From: Berberis thunbergii
Taxonomy: Eukaryota; Streptophyta; Magnoliopsida; Ranunculales; Berberidaceae
Length of the DNA: 64,000 nt
Reading direction: 5' to 3'
Assembly (NCBI GenBank): GCA_003290165.1
Contig: QNQO01001831.1
Location: forward strand, 62,001-126,000
Shown: positions 42,818 to 54,489 of the stretch, piece by piece
Position numbering within the stretch: position 1 is the first letter of the stretch
Layout of the letters: every line of letters starts with the position of its first letter
The notes under the pieces: model-generated
Seen by the model: only the letters and a program-made list of their open reading frames with translations
Databases searched by the model: none
What the model was told of the DNA's origin: nothing
Position numbers and translations under genes: made by a program

Positions 42818-44790
42818 TTAGGGATGTGGTGGCTGATGATGATTTTTCGACAGTAGCGGGAGGCTCGACAAATTAATCCCTGACTGCTGGAGAGCCCCTA
42901 ATAACATACTCCACCTAGTTTCCTCTTGTGCTTGTCGTTGCCCCTCCCGGGCCTCTCGAGCCTCCCTCTCCGCCTCCCTTTCCGCCTCCCTCTCCACCTC
43001 ACACGCTTTGGCTGCATTTAACTCATTCTGTAATTCCTCCAGTTTCGACTGTAATGATGAAACGATTCCGACTGAGCGTTGCGAAGCTGAAGATGAGGTG
43101 TTGACCTCACGAACTTTGGCTTTTCCCATCCCCCGAACAATCTTTCCGGGTCTTGGACCTAGCGATTCCAATGTCTCCGTCAAAATATGTAATCCTGCAT
43201 CAGGATTGTCCATTGTGAGTTGTTCAAACGGAGTTCCCGGAGGATGCTGCGAGGCCACTTGCTCCATGTAGGCATTCCGCCTCTCCACCATCGTTTCCTT
43301 GATTAAAAAAATTATTAAAAATTAATAACTTTTAAAACAACAGAAGTGACAACATGCAAAAAATGCAAAGAATAAAACATACATGCAACTTCACGGCCAC
43401 CTCATTGCCAGATAGTGCATAAACATCCTTGAACATGTCGATTTCTGGGAATTTTGAACCTTCCTACAAAACATTGTTAAAATAATAAACCAATTAATAT
43501 AAACATTTAATTGAATGTATTGACTAAAAGTAAAATAATGAAATGAAACATGAGTTCACTTACTAGACGTCGTTCCTCCACCCTGTAAGAGAAGGGCAAT
43601 GAACCAGAGTGATGTAAAAAAAAATTTTGACGTCGGTTCGCCTTGTTCGCCTTAGATCTTTTCTGTATAATTATTCAAATATATATATTAAACATATGCA
43701 TTATTACATATATAAAAATAAATATGTTTTGCCTAATTAAATAAAACGTTAATGCTTACCAGAAATGTGGGAGTTTGAAAATGATCGCACAACCACACCC
43801 ACTCATCAGGCCTATGCTCCAATTCGATTGGGGGTTGTGCCTTAGCACTATCCACATCAGAAAATGTTTGGAAGTATATATGGAAATCATGCTTCCAATT
43901 CCTATATCGATCCACGCACGTACCGATGATATATTCATGAATGTTTGGATCATTCATGTCAAACTCAAAGTTAACCTGAAATTTTAAATAATATTTATTA
44001 GAGAATATTAAGGCCCAAAAAGATAAGTTATACCAAATCATGTAAAATTGCAAGCATAAACATGCAAAACCTTCAAAACTTTCTGCATTATAAAGATTTT
44101 AATTATTAAAGGTTGAAATGAATGGCTAAAACTTACTGTGAGCGCGTCCAACACCTCAGCCTGCGTCTCAGGCTTGACCTCACTCCAAGATGAGGATGTC
44201 ATCGGGCAATGGTTGCGAATGATTGCACCGATGTCATGCACCAACAAGCTATTAATCTTCGCCGATTGCAAGCGACGATGACTAGGATCCCACACTACGG
44301 GAATGCACGTGTTAGTGGTTCGTGTGATCCTTTGGGATTTTAGTTGTCTACAGGGCCCCCTCGTTTTCTTTGCTGTAGTAAAAAAAAAATTTCAATTTGC
44401 CGAATATGATGAGGAAAACTTAAGTTTATTACCTCTAGGGAGCTCTCCATCTCCTTGGGGGGAAGGGTCTACATCCCCGGGCATGGTTACAGTCTCGAGT
44501 GCAATCTCAAGAGACGCTGATCGATGGTTTGTTCATCTGACGCTTCGTCGAGTGAGAACTTGAGGAACTAATCCAGACGATGAAGATTGATCAACTATCG
44601 GAACATTTGATCCATGTGCTGGTGGAGTATTGATAGAAGCAGCCCTTGTAACGGAAGCATTAATGGTGGAATTAGCTACATTAGGCGGAGGAGCGACGAC
44701 CGAACTACTATCAGCAACAATTACGGATCTACGTTTTCTTGTTATCAAAGAAGCCATCTGAACCAAAATAATAAAAACACAACACAACAA
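42818..44790 (-). pseudogene. Transposase_24 / TNPA-like gene of the CACTA element
   Basis: Exon pieces run right to left. 44750-44533 is a Ser/Thr-rich N-terminus (LITRKRRSVIVADSSS). 44295-44130 reads HDIGAIIRNHCPMTSSSWSE then QAEVLDAL. 43975-43760 reads DMNDPNIHEYIIGTCVDRYR then ELEHRPDEWVWLCDHF. About 43600-43560 is a short link (SGSLPFSYRVEE). 43291-42818 has HPPGTPFEQLTMDNPDAGLH followed by a coiled-coil rich in Glu/Arg (AEREAEREAREAREGQRQAQ) and ends at a stop. W-x-LC-HF, N-x-x-NR-like and long C-terminal coil are the plan of plant Transposase_24 proteins, thought to bind element ends. Introns separate the pieces; frames within them are mostly open. Confidence 0.82.
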
Positions 44791-44799
44791 TTACAAAGT

Positions 44800-46120
44800 A
44801 ACATGAAAACAAAATAAATAGATGCAATCAGTGGAAGATCGTATAAAACAATACATTTCCCATCTTAGAATTATTGGGTTTGTAGATTGACCTATTTCCC
44901 ATTAAATGGTTCAAAACCAAAACTAATATAAATTGTGAAACGTCACATACAAAGTAAAGCTCCTACCTGATAAAAGTGTGGTGGAAATTGAAAGAAATTA
45001 TAATAGAATTAGAAAATTATATGGTGTTGTCAATTTGGAAATTTATTATGTGAAAATGAAACCATATTTGATTCTCGACAAATCTTCATAAGCATCAAAC
45101 TAACTAACTACATTGCAATTAATCATTTTTGTGAACTCGAATGAGGAAGAAAATCAGTAAGAATGCAAAAAGTTGAGTAGAAGGTAAAAATAAAAACACC
45201 ACAAGAGCACTCAACTTTGAACCAGTTCTCACCAATTTCTAAAAAAAAATCAAAAATCAAAACTTTTCACAACCTCCCTACCAAAACTCCCAAAAAACTT
45301 CACTTTCCAATCAAACAAACAAAAGGGGTTCTAAAACTCAACGATCTAGTTCAAAACAAGTCGACAACACTCAAAATTTGTTAAAAACTTCAATAAAAAA
45401 CTCAAAGATCGACTTACGAAATCAAAGGGGTTTGTTCAAAACTATCTAGAATACTCTTCCGCCTTTTAGTCTCTGTTCTTACCCCACTTTCATTTGCATT
45501 CAACAATTATAAAATGGGAAAAAATCTCTTCCCAACTTGCTCTTATTTAGATCCTTTGAATCAAATTTAGTTCTGTCCAAAAGTGTTCAAAACAGAAAAG
45601 GGGAAAACTAACAAAAAGAAAAGAAACAAAAGTGTTGTGAGGACCTGGTTATCATCAAATATAATAAACGATAACCATATTGACTCACACATTGGCTGCT
45701 TAAACAAAGCGATGCTTACAATGTTGATATCAAGCTCTGTAAAATGTAAAATGTTCCAAGTAAATGTAAAATGTAAAATGTTCCAAGAAATTGATCCAGA
45801 TAAGAAGAGCATCAGAAATATTCCAACAAACAAAACGAGAGCATCACTGAAATCAAGCTCTGTAAATGTAAAATGTGTTACAGATATTGGTGGTGCTAAC
45901 GTGCAGAAGAAGTTCTTGCTACAAATCTGAGCAAAAATAATAAACTAGTAATTTGTAATGCACATGTTCTCTTGTTATTGGATAAGTGAAAATCATATAC
46001 TAGAGCAGAACTTCATGTCAAAATGCTGCACCACATTTTTTTTAACAGATTGACCCAAGCTTTACCAACAGATGATTAAGCAGATTCAACATATCTTTTT
46101 ATTTTCAGCAAAAAGGAAAG
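44800..46120 (-). other. CACTA interior, no identified gene
   Basis: AT-rich sequence upstream (in sense) of the TNPA-like gene. Within 45720-45880 the phrase CAAGCTCTGTAAAATGTAAAATGTTCC is partly reiterated. No protein family was recognised. Confidence 0.4.
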
Positions 46121-46130
46121 GTTAATTCAT

Positions 46131-47240
46131 AAATCTTTGGAAAGGTTTGCATAAATTGTTATGAAAATCTGATGATCTATTGTGTGTTTCTGATGATCTA
46201 TTGTGTGTTTCTGCAGGTGATCCTATTTCAGTTCCAGAAAATCTGACAAGGACTGATAAAAGGATATCCAAAGACTTGCAGTTGCAGTAATTCAGAATCA
46301 GAAGAAACACAGAAATACAATGGATTGTATTAGCAATGTTGTAATAGGAACAAGTTGAGAGGAAAGTTACAATAGGCTATTCGAGTGGCCTTACACTCCC
46401 AAGAGCAAATGCTCTGATGTACATTTCTATTATAATCAATGAATGCCCTGTTCTCCTCATGTCTTCATATTTATAGACTGTCTGAACCACTAATCTGTTA
46501 ATACTAACAGAGCATTCTTAACAGACTAACAGAACACATTACAGCATACAACCCTTTCCCTTTTCATTCTACTGACAGCTAGACTCAAACCACTACTTGT
46601 AACCACTAGCAATTAAATCTTTGGAAAGCTTAACTCTTCTTCGTTTCTATTGATGTTGAGTTTGGTCTAGAAAAAGAGAATTCTTACAAGCTTAAATCTT
46701 TGGAAAGGTTTGCATAAATTGTTATTAAAATCTGATGATCTATTGTGTGTTTCTGCAGGTGATCCTATTTCAGTTCCAGAAAATCTGACAAGGACTGATA
46801 AGAGGATATCCAAAGACTTGCAGTTGCAGTAATTCAGAATCAGAAGAAACACAGAAATACAATGGATTGTATTAGCAATGTTGTAATAGGAACAAGTTGA
46901 GAGGAAAGTTACAATAGGCTATTCGAGTGGCCTTACACTCCCAAGAGCAAATGCTCTGATGTACATTTCTATTACAATCAATGAATGCCCTGTTCTCCTC
47001 ATGTCTTCATATTTATAAACTGTCTGAACCACTAATCTGTTAATACTAACAGAGCATTCTTAACAGACTAACAGAACACATTACAGCATACAACCCTTTC
47101 CCTTTTCATTATACTGACAACTAGACTCAAAACACTACTTGTAACCACTAGCAATTAAATCTTTGGAAAGTTTAACTCTTCTTCGTTTCTATTGATGTTG
47201 AGTTTGGTCTATAAAAAGAGAATTCTTACAAGCTTAAATC
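46131..47240 (-). repeat. tandem duplication of a ~550-bp LTR-like segment
   Basis: Two copies start at AAATCTTTGGAAAGGTTTGC (46131 and 46694) and a third partial copy starts at 47236; the periods are 563 and 542. The difference is a 21-bp duplicated phrase (TGATGATCTATTGTGTGTTTC) in the first copy. On the minus strand each copy has a TATAAATATG box followed by CATTCATTGATT and AACAGA-rich upstream DNA, as in the U3/R part of a Copia LTR. No internal retrotransposon domain lies between the copies, and exact LTR ends were not defined. Confidence 0.75.
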
Positions 47241-47518
47241 TTTGGAAAGGTTTTGCATAAACAAACAATATGTCCAATGATTAACACTTTTAAAGTTTCC
47301 AAAATAAAAACAAAAATCAAGCAGTAAACAGGTTCTTGGCTAAACAATAAAAATCAACTTAGCAGCGCTTATGAATAAAATGACTCAAGCACACTTCTTG
47401 CTGATAAAAAAAAATAAAGAAATCCAAATCAACTAAAAGCTTAACCCAAAATAACAAACCTTTCTTATAGGTCAATATAAGCTGCTCACTCTGGGTTCCT
47501 ACTCATGATTTTTTTATT

Positions 47519-47680
47519 ATGGCTGTTACCTGTGGTGAACAAAACATGAAAGACAGCAATGGCTATGTAAGTAAATACACAAACGAAGAAGACTCTACAA
47601 TGGTTGTTACCTGTGGTGAACAAAACATGAAAGACAGCAATTGCTATGTAAGTAAATACACAAACGAAGAAGACTCTACA
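47519..47680 (-). repeat. 81-bp tandem duplication
   Basis: Two adjacent copies (47519-47599, 47600-47680) differ at two positions that I can see. The unit length is a multiple of three and both plus and minus frames stay open through it. No family was recognised. Confidence 0.85.
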
Positions 47681-48425
47681 ATGGAAAACTTTCAATATGA
47701 AAGCATATTAGTGTCCTTGAGACAAACTCGTAAATTGATAACCTTCAATTAAGTGGAGATTAATTTCTCCGTTGAGTAAACCCAATGCTCAAAGGATCTT
47801 TAGCAATGTTTAATCAAGATGGATCAAGAATCCTCTTGAATCTGCAAACTCCCACTAAAGGTAGGGATACATGACAAACTGTGCTAGGTAGTGAGGTGTA
47901 CAAGGACTCAATTGTTGTTAATCTTTCATGGATCCGTTGTTTATGTATTTACTAGCATAGCTATCAATGACGTGAACTCAATACCTATATCACTCAGTTA
48001 GCCAAACTTACAAAGAAACATCGGCTGAAAGAGGTTAATATCCTTCAAGAATTTGTGTTAGAATTTTATGCCTTGACGCCTCAAATTGAGGTTGCACTAA
48101 GCCTCACACCACATGCATGAAGATGTATATTCTATTAGCATGTGATAGGAAAGTGATCAGATAAGAAGAATATGTAAGAAATGTTGAAGATGGGATCACA
48201 ATAGTGAGCCTGATCGCTTTCCTGTTACATGCTGTTTTAATAACATTTTCATCAATTTCTTTTACATATATATATAGAGAGAGATAGACTTATGCCTCAA
48301 TTACATCTTGAGGCTAGCCTCGCCTCTATAAACACTGATCATAATATGAATGTAGTAAGATACTAAGATGTACACAAAAATAGAATCATTAGACAGGAAA
48401 AAGTTAAACCAAAAATAAAACTCAC

Positions 48426-48499
48426 AAGCTGATTATTTTCGTCTCGATAGATCATGACAGAGTCCCCATTCTTAAGCTCGGTCTTCTTTACAAAGTCTC
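48426..48499 (-). pseudogene. exon-like module, possibly from a B3-domain protein (copy 1)
   Basis: A 74-nt stretch with acceptor (TGCAG) and donor (GTGAGT) reads DFVKKTELKNGDSVMIYRDE then NNQL. A 'xxLKxGDxVxxYRDE' ending resembles the last strands of plant B3 DNA-binding domains, but the match is short and other folds are possible. A second copy lies 0.9 kb away. Confidence 0.4.
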
Positions 48500-49254
48500 C
48501 TGCATAAACAGAACAGGAAGTAAAGATCACTGTTTTGTCCAAAACCTGATTCATTGACTAACATAAAATTGGTTTCACTATAGCAATTATGTTTTTCATA
48601 AACAGCTACATGTACAGCAGTATACCTACCTGTATCTCATTCGCCACATTTTTTTAGAAACCACATATATTATTTTAATTTGGATTCCCTCATTCACAGA
48701 AAGACTTGGAAGATTTTCCTCAGATGGGTCTCTATCATTATCAACCATCCATTACTAATTTAATCAAGGATTCAAGTAACTATGTTCTCTTTAAACAAAC
48801 ACCGTTTAATCAGCTTTTATCAACATACCCACCATACCTCCCGTTTAGTTTACATAACTTGAAGGTTAAAACATAAATCTCAGTAAGTGAAACAGAACAG
48901 ATTACAAAATGCGATATAATTCAAGTTTCTCCTTCATAATGTATAATGAAGGATAAAACTTGAATTGCATAAGATTTCAGTTTTGTATTTTATCCTGCCT
49001 ACGAGTGTATTGTCTTTGATAGCTAATATATGGAATAAGTACCTCTGGTGTGGTGCTGATATGCAAAAGAAAGTAAACATTCATGAAGTCTGAAATAGCT
49101 AGCAAAGCAAAGTCTGAAACATGCTGATATGCTAATATATGGAATAAGAACCTCTGTTGTCACCATCTATTTCAAATAGCTAGCAAAACAAAGTCTGAAA
49201 TTAACTAAACATTCATGAAGTGAAAATACGACTACATTACTATATATATATATG

Positions 49255-49410
49255 AATGTAGTAGGATACTAAGATGTACACAAAAATAGAATCATAAGAC
49301 AGGAAAAAGTTAAACTAAAAAAAAAACTCACAAGCTGATTATTTTCGTCTCGATAGATCATGACATAGTCCCCATTCTTAAGCTCGGTCTTCTTTACAAG
49401 GTCATTAACT
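49255..49410 (-). pseudogene. second copy of the exon-like module
   Basis: The segment 49255-49400 repeats 48346-48490 almost exactly (GAATGTAGTA.GATACTAAGATG and the KKTELKNGDYVMIYRDENNQ coding part). The upstream acceptor region is replaced, so this copy lacks its splice acceptor. Confidence 0.7.
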
Positions 49411-50129
49411 AAATAAATCCACAAAATGACATTATTTTCGAGTACATACATTCTACTTTTGTTATTTGTTATTGACTAGAGGCTATTATTTTTCCTTTCA
49501 GTGCATCTTAGCACTGAATCTCCATAGACAACTTTCTTCAAACAAAACATAGACAAACAACAAACTATGTGCTGAATCTCCATTTCATTAAATCAGATGT
49601 CTGAAAAGAAACCCAAATCTGTATTTGGCTAACTGAGATATCAAAGAGGAATCGATGAAAACAGATGTTTTTTCAGTAAAAAAATTAGGGAAATACAACT
49701 CTGAAAAATAAATTACAACTAAATGCAGACTTTAAACTAAACTTTCAGATCTTCATATCCTAAAAAACAGGTCATATACAAGAGCAAAGCAGATTTTTTT
49801 CCCTAACCCATTTTGTTTCTCAACAAGTTTCGATCCCAAAGCTAAAAAAAACTGCAATTCTATGATTTGGGTGAGAGTTCAAGAAACCCATAATGTTTAT
49901 TCATGGAAAAAACTACAGATCTGAACAAACCTCAAATGAACAAAACAAAACAAACAGTTGCATTGCTACATTTCAGGCAAGAAGAGACACTTACTTCGTG
50001 AGAGGAGATGCGTCCGGTGGTGGGGCGGTGAACTCAGAGAAGGGGAAGGGAGATGCGTCGGGTGGTGAACTCAGAGAAGTAATTTGGGGACGAAAGAGTG
50101 AGAGTTCGTGGGTTTGAGTTATTTATAAA

Positions 50130-50345
50130 TTGGTTTGCGTTTGCGCGACGAAGACTCCGTCGCGATAAATCAGAGATTTCGTCGCGCAATTATTCAAAAT
50201 TTCACTTCCCCAAATTTTTGGCACCAAAATTATTCTAATTTCGTGAGAAATTTTTCACCCAAATTTTTTGCCGCCATAAATATTTTAAAGGGGGAGCATT
50301 TTGTGCAACGAAATATTCTAATTTCGTCGCACAAACATCACATTT
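50130..50345. promoter_or_regulatory. internal cluster of CACTA-end motifs, possible promoter region
   Basis: GCGCGACGAAGACTCCGTCGCG, TTCGTCGCGCAAT, GTGCAACGAAATATTC and TTCGTCGCAC occur here, far from either end of the element. On the minus strand a TTTATAAATAA box follows at about 50118-50128, with CT-rich leader-like DNA downstream. This may be the promoter of the TNPA-like gene placed next to binding sites for the element's own protein, or a relic of a nested end. Confidence 0.5.
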
Positions 50346-50529
50346 GTTTATTTTAAACAACAAAAATTATATCATTATTTAATTAATTAATTGAACTTCG
50401 ACATTCATTTAACAAATTTATGGAAAAAATTCATAATACATTAACAAATTTAATTAAATGAACAAACAAAATACATAATTTTATTAATATATTTAAACGA
50501 CCTAACAAATTATATTCCTTCAAATGTAT

Positions 50530-53500
50530 TTAATCTGAATCAGTAGAGTAATCACTTTCGACTTCTTCTTCAAGTTCATCTGACATGGTTGCCTCAAATT
50601 CTTCAAAAACTCCATCTTTTGCAGGTGACACCTCAACATCATATTCGCCATCAATCGGAGGAAGTTCGACAAATAACTCAAATGGTTGTTGGATAATGGG
50701 AATGCTTGAAGATGAATTCTCTTGATCAGCGGTGTCGTCATCATTGTGGTCATCAGAAGCCTTTTCAGGAATGTCCCATATATTTCTGTGTTGGATCGTC
50801 TGGACTACTTTCCATCCACCACCGGCTTTAAGATCATCTAGATAAAAAATTTGTTTTGCCATAGTTGCCAAAATAAAAGGATCATGCTCGTACCAAAGTG
50901 TGTTTGTGTTCACACTTACTAGACCATATTCATGTTTAATACTCCCGGCTTTATGTGGATTTGTATCAAACCAACGACACTTGAATAAAATAACCTGGCA
51001 ACGGTCTTTGTACAGTAATTGAATTACAGATGTCAGTTTACCATAGAAATCAACATCGGCGGTGTCGCCGTCCCCAGGTACTGATACGCCGCTATTTTGA
51101 GTGCTCAAATTGTTGTCTCGCTCGATAACCAGGAACTTAACACCATTCACATAACAACCCGAAAATGTTTCAGATCGAATAGGACCTCTCGCCAGTTTTG
51201 ATAATTCATCATCGTAAAGAGCCGAATTTACTTCCTTCAATTGTAACATCTATTCAGAAAAATTATATATATTCAGAATATGTTGAATATCAATTATTAA
51301 AAAAAATAATGCAATATTATCATATTTTCTTATAGTTATCAACTTACGTGTTTGCGAAACCATTCAGGAAATAATTGACGGTGTTTCTCAGCTCGTAAAT
51401 GTGCAGGATACTTACGCCTAAGTAGTTCTTCATGCTCCTCCAAAAATGGCAAGACCTCGTCACAATTGTTGAGTATGAACCAATGCGCAACTTCCATGTC
51501 GTTATCGCTAAACTGATCATTTGTTGGTGGTTCGCCAAACGGTCGTGCGAGTTGCGCAAAAACAAAAAGTGTCTCACTTCTAGTACCACCGTCATTATTT
51601 CGTTGAGTTCGGTTGAAGGACGTCTCAACATTATGGAGATACATTGCACAATAAGTAAGTGATTCATTTGCAATATATGCCTCCACTATAGATCCTTCGG
51701 GTCTTGCCCTGTTTCGTACGTACCTTTTGTATGTGCCTAGTATTCTACAAAATATAAAAGATGTCAGATTCGTTACAATAAATAAAGAATAGTTAGAAAA
51801 CAAGCATATGAGTTACCTTTCTATTGGGTACATCCACAGATAATTGACCAGCCCACCAAGCTTTGCCTCACCCGGTAAATGTATCATCAAGTGAATCATG
51901 CAAGTAAAAAATGCCGGAGGAAATATCTGTTCGAATTTGCATAAAATGTTAATAATATCGGTTTGCAACATTTCTATATCTGATTTGCGCAGAGACTTTG
52001 CGCATAGTTGCTGGAAGAATCTCGACAATTCTGTAATAGGGCCAACAACACCCGATGGCAAAAATCCTCGAATAGCGACCGGAAGAAGGCGTTGCAGTAG
52101 TACATGACAGTCATGGCTCTTCAATCCCGACATTTTCCCATTACTCATTTTCATACAACGGGCAATATTAGATGCGTACCCATCTGGAAACTTCACAGAA
52201 GAAAAAAACTTAAAATTTTTATCTTTACTGGCGGTTTAACTGCAAAATAGGGATGTCCCTTTACCCATTTGTCACCGACTTTCTTAAGCCATAACCGTTT
52301 CTTATACCCATGTTCATACAATCTTCCCTCGCTTTCACAGTGTCCTTCGATTTTCCTTCGATGCCAGGAATTGTCCCAACCACACTATCACACACATTCT
52401 TTTCAATATGCATCACATCTAGGTTGTGCCTTGATCTTTAATTTCGACCAATACGGAAGCTCGAAGAATATACTCTTCTTCATCCAGTTCAAATGTGTAG
52501 CTGACCTGTGCAAATTAGTATCACGATTATCGGGATGTTTGCCAATCTGACCAAATTCCAAGCTATTCAACTTAGCCAAAATGTCATCCCCCGACCATTC
52601 TCTAGGTCTAGTGTCGTTCTCCATTTTTCCATCAAAGTCCACCTTATTTGTTCGCCACTCGTGATCCTGGGGCAACCATCTACGGTGACCCATATAACAA
52701 ACCTTTCCCGCGTGCCAATCAGACGTTACATCATCGTTGCATATCGGACATGCCTTATAGCCCTGAGTACTCCAACCTGAAATATTTTCATAAGCGGGAA
52801 AATCATGTATAGTCCACATCACTGCTGCTCTCAACATAACATTGTGTTGGTAGACTTATCAAATGTACGTACACCATTTCCCATAAGTCTTTTAACTCAT
52901 CAACCAACGGTCGCAAATAAACATCAATGTCCTTTCCGGGATGACCGGGAATTAATAAAGTCATCATTGTAAATTCTTTTTTCATACTCATCCAAGGGGG
53001 AAGTTATAAGGAACAACAACGACGGGCCAGGTGCTGTGAGTAGAGCTCATATTCCTGAACGGATTAAATCCATCAGTTGCAAGCCCCAATCTGACATTGC
53101 GCGGGTCTTCTGCAAAATCGGGATACATAGTATCGAATGTTTTCCAAGCCTCTCCATCAGCAGGATGTCTCAAAAAATCATCATCAACCCTTCCTTCATT
53201 GTGCCATCTCATATGACTCGCAGTGTGCGTCGACATGTACAGTCGCTGCAATCTAGGCTTCAGTGGAAGATAACGCAAACCTTTTGTGGAATTTTCTTCA
53301 TTTTATTACCAGAATTAGGCTTATATCTTGGCTCATTGCACACAGGGCATGCATCCATCCCTTCAATTTCCCTATTAATAAAATAATGCACAGTTGTATT
53401 TGCAAGCATGAATCTTTTGATACCCCAAACCAAGACCATTCAACAATTTCTGCGCGTTACGATAATCCTCAGGCAAAATGTTTTCATTCGGAAGCATCCG

Positions 53501-54117
53501 CTTCATAATTCCCATTAAATGAGAAAAACACTTATTCGACATATGATGTTTCACTTTGCAATGCATCAACTCCACAATGGCAGTAAGCAGGGAGAACTCT
53601 GTGCAACCGGGGTATAATGCTTGCTGGGCTTGTTTCAACAGTCTTTCATAGTTTTCTAACTCTTCACTTTGCAGCATGTTGGGAGGTACGGTATCTCCTA
53701 CTATATCATCAATGCCATCTTCGTTCATCGATGTATATGGATAAGCGTCATTTATTATACCATAACTTGGTCATTATCATTCATGGACATTTCATCAATG
53801 TTCGGCACAAGTGGCTGGGAATTCGATGAAGTAGAACCAAATTCTCGTTGCTCCCCATGATAAATCCACCTTGTATAATTCAGAATCATCCCATACCTTG
53901 CCAAATGATATCGAACCATATTGAATGTCTGCCACAAACAATTGTTACAACATTGACACGGACACTTGATATGGTTTGTCGTACCAGTGACATGTACCCT
54001 TGCAAACTCAATGAAGCTCTCGATCCCATTTAAATATTCATCACAACATTTGTCCTGATTTTGTATCCACTGTCTTTCCATTACGCCTGTTTTCAGTTTA
54101 TAAACAAAACATGACAA
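50530..54117 (-). pseudogene. TNPD transposase gene of the CACTA element (Transposase_21 with DUF4218 and DUF4216)
   Basis: Right to left, the Transpos_assoc domain lies at 54117-53830 (YLNGIESFIEFARVHV; IKCPCQCCNNCLWQTF; ARYGMILNYTRWIYHGE). The Transposase_21 core spans 53728-52400 and includes LGLATDGFNPF (with a candidate catalytic Asp), DIDVYLRPLVDELKDLW, YKACPICNDDVTS and HNLDVMHIEKNVCDS. DUF4218 is at 52196-51350 (KSHDCHVLLQRLLPVAIRG; IHLPGEAKLGGLVNYLWMYP then RYVRNRARPEGSIVEAY), with a clean intron near 51814-51746. DUF4216 is at 51249-50530 (SVIQLLYKDRCQVILFKCRW; DPFILATMAKQIFYLDD), also joined by an intron. At least three frame changes within 53.3-52.4 kb suggest a damaged catalytic part. 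Confidence 0.93.
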
Positions 54118-54489
54118 TTAAAGAGAGTTAACGACACTAATGCGATTAGGTTTCAATGTGGAAAAATTTCAGTAGTATCTCAATTACAATTCTTCAAGTG
54201 GACGATGTAGATATTATTAATTAATAAATATCTAATATGCACTCGAAAAACAATGTGATACACTCTCAAAAATCCACATGATAGCAACCTAATTTCATGA
54301 AATTTCAAAAAATAAAAAAATTAGCAATTTCCTCACCGTTTTCCAAGTGAAAGAGAGAGAAGATTGGAGGTGTGGCCGGCGCGGGCGACACAAAGAGAAG
54401 ACGAAGCCTAATTAAGTGCTGGAAGCTTGGAGTATATACTGACAGAAATCAATCTAGCAGAGAAAAATAATAAAATGAGAGGAGAAAAT

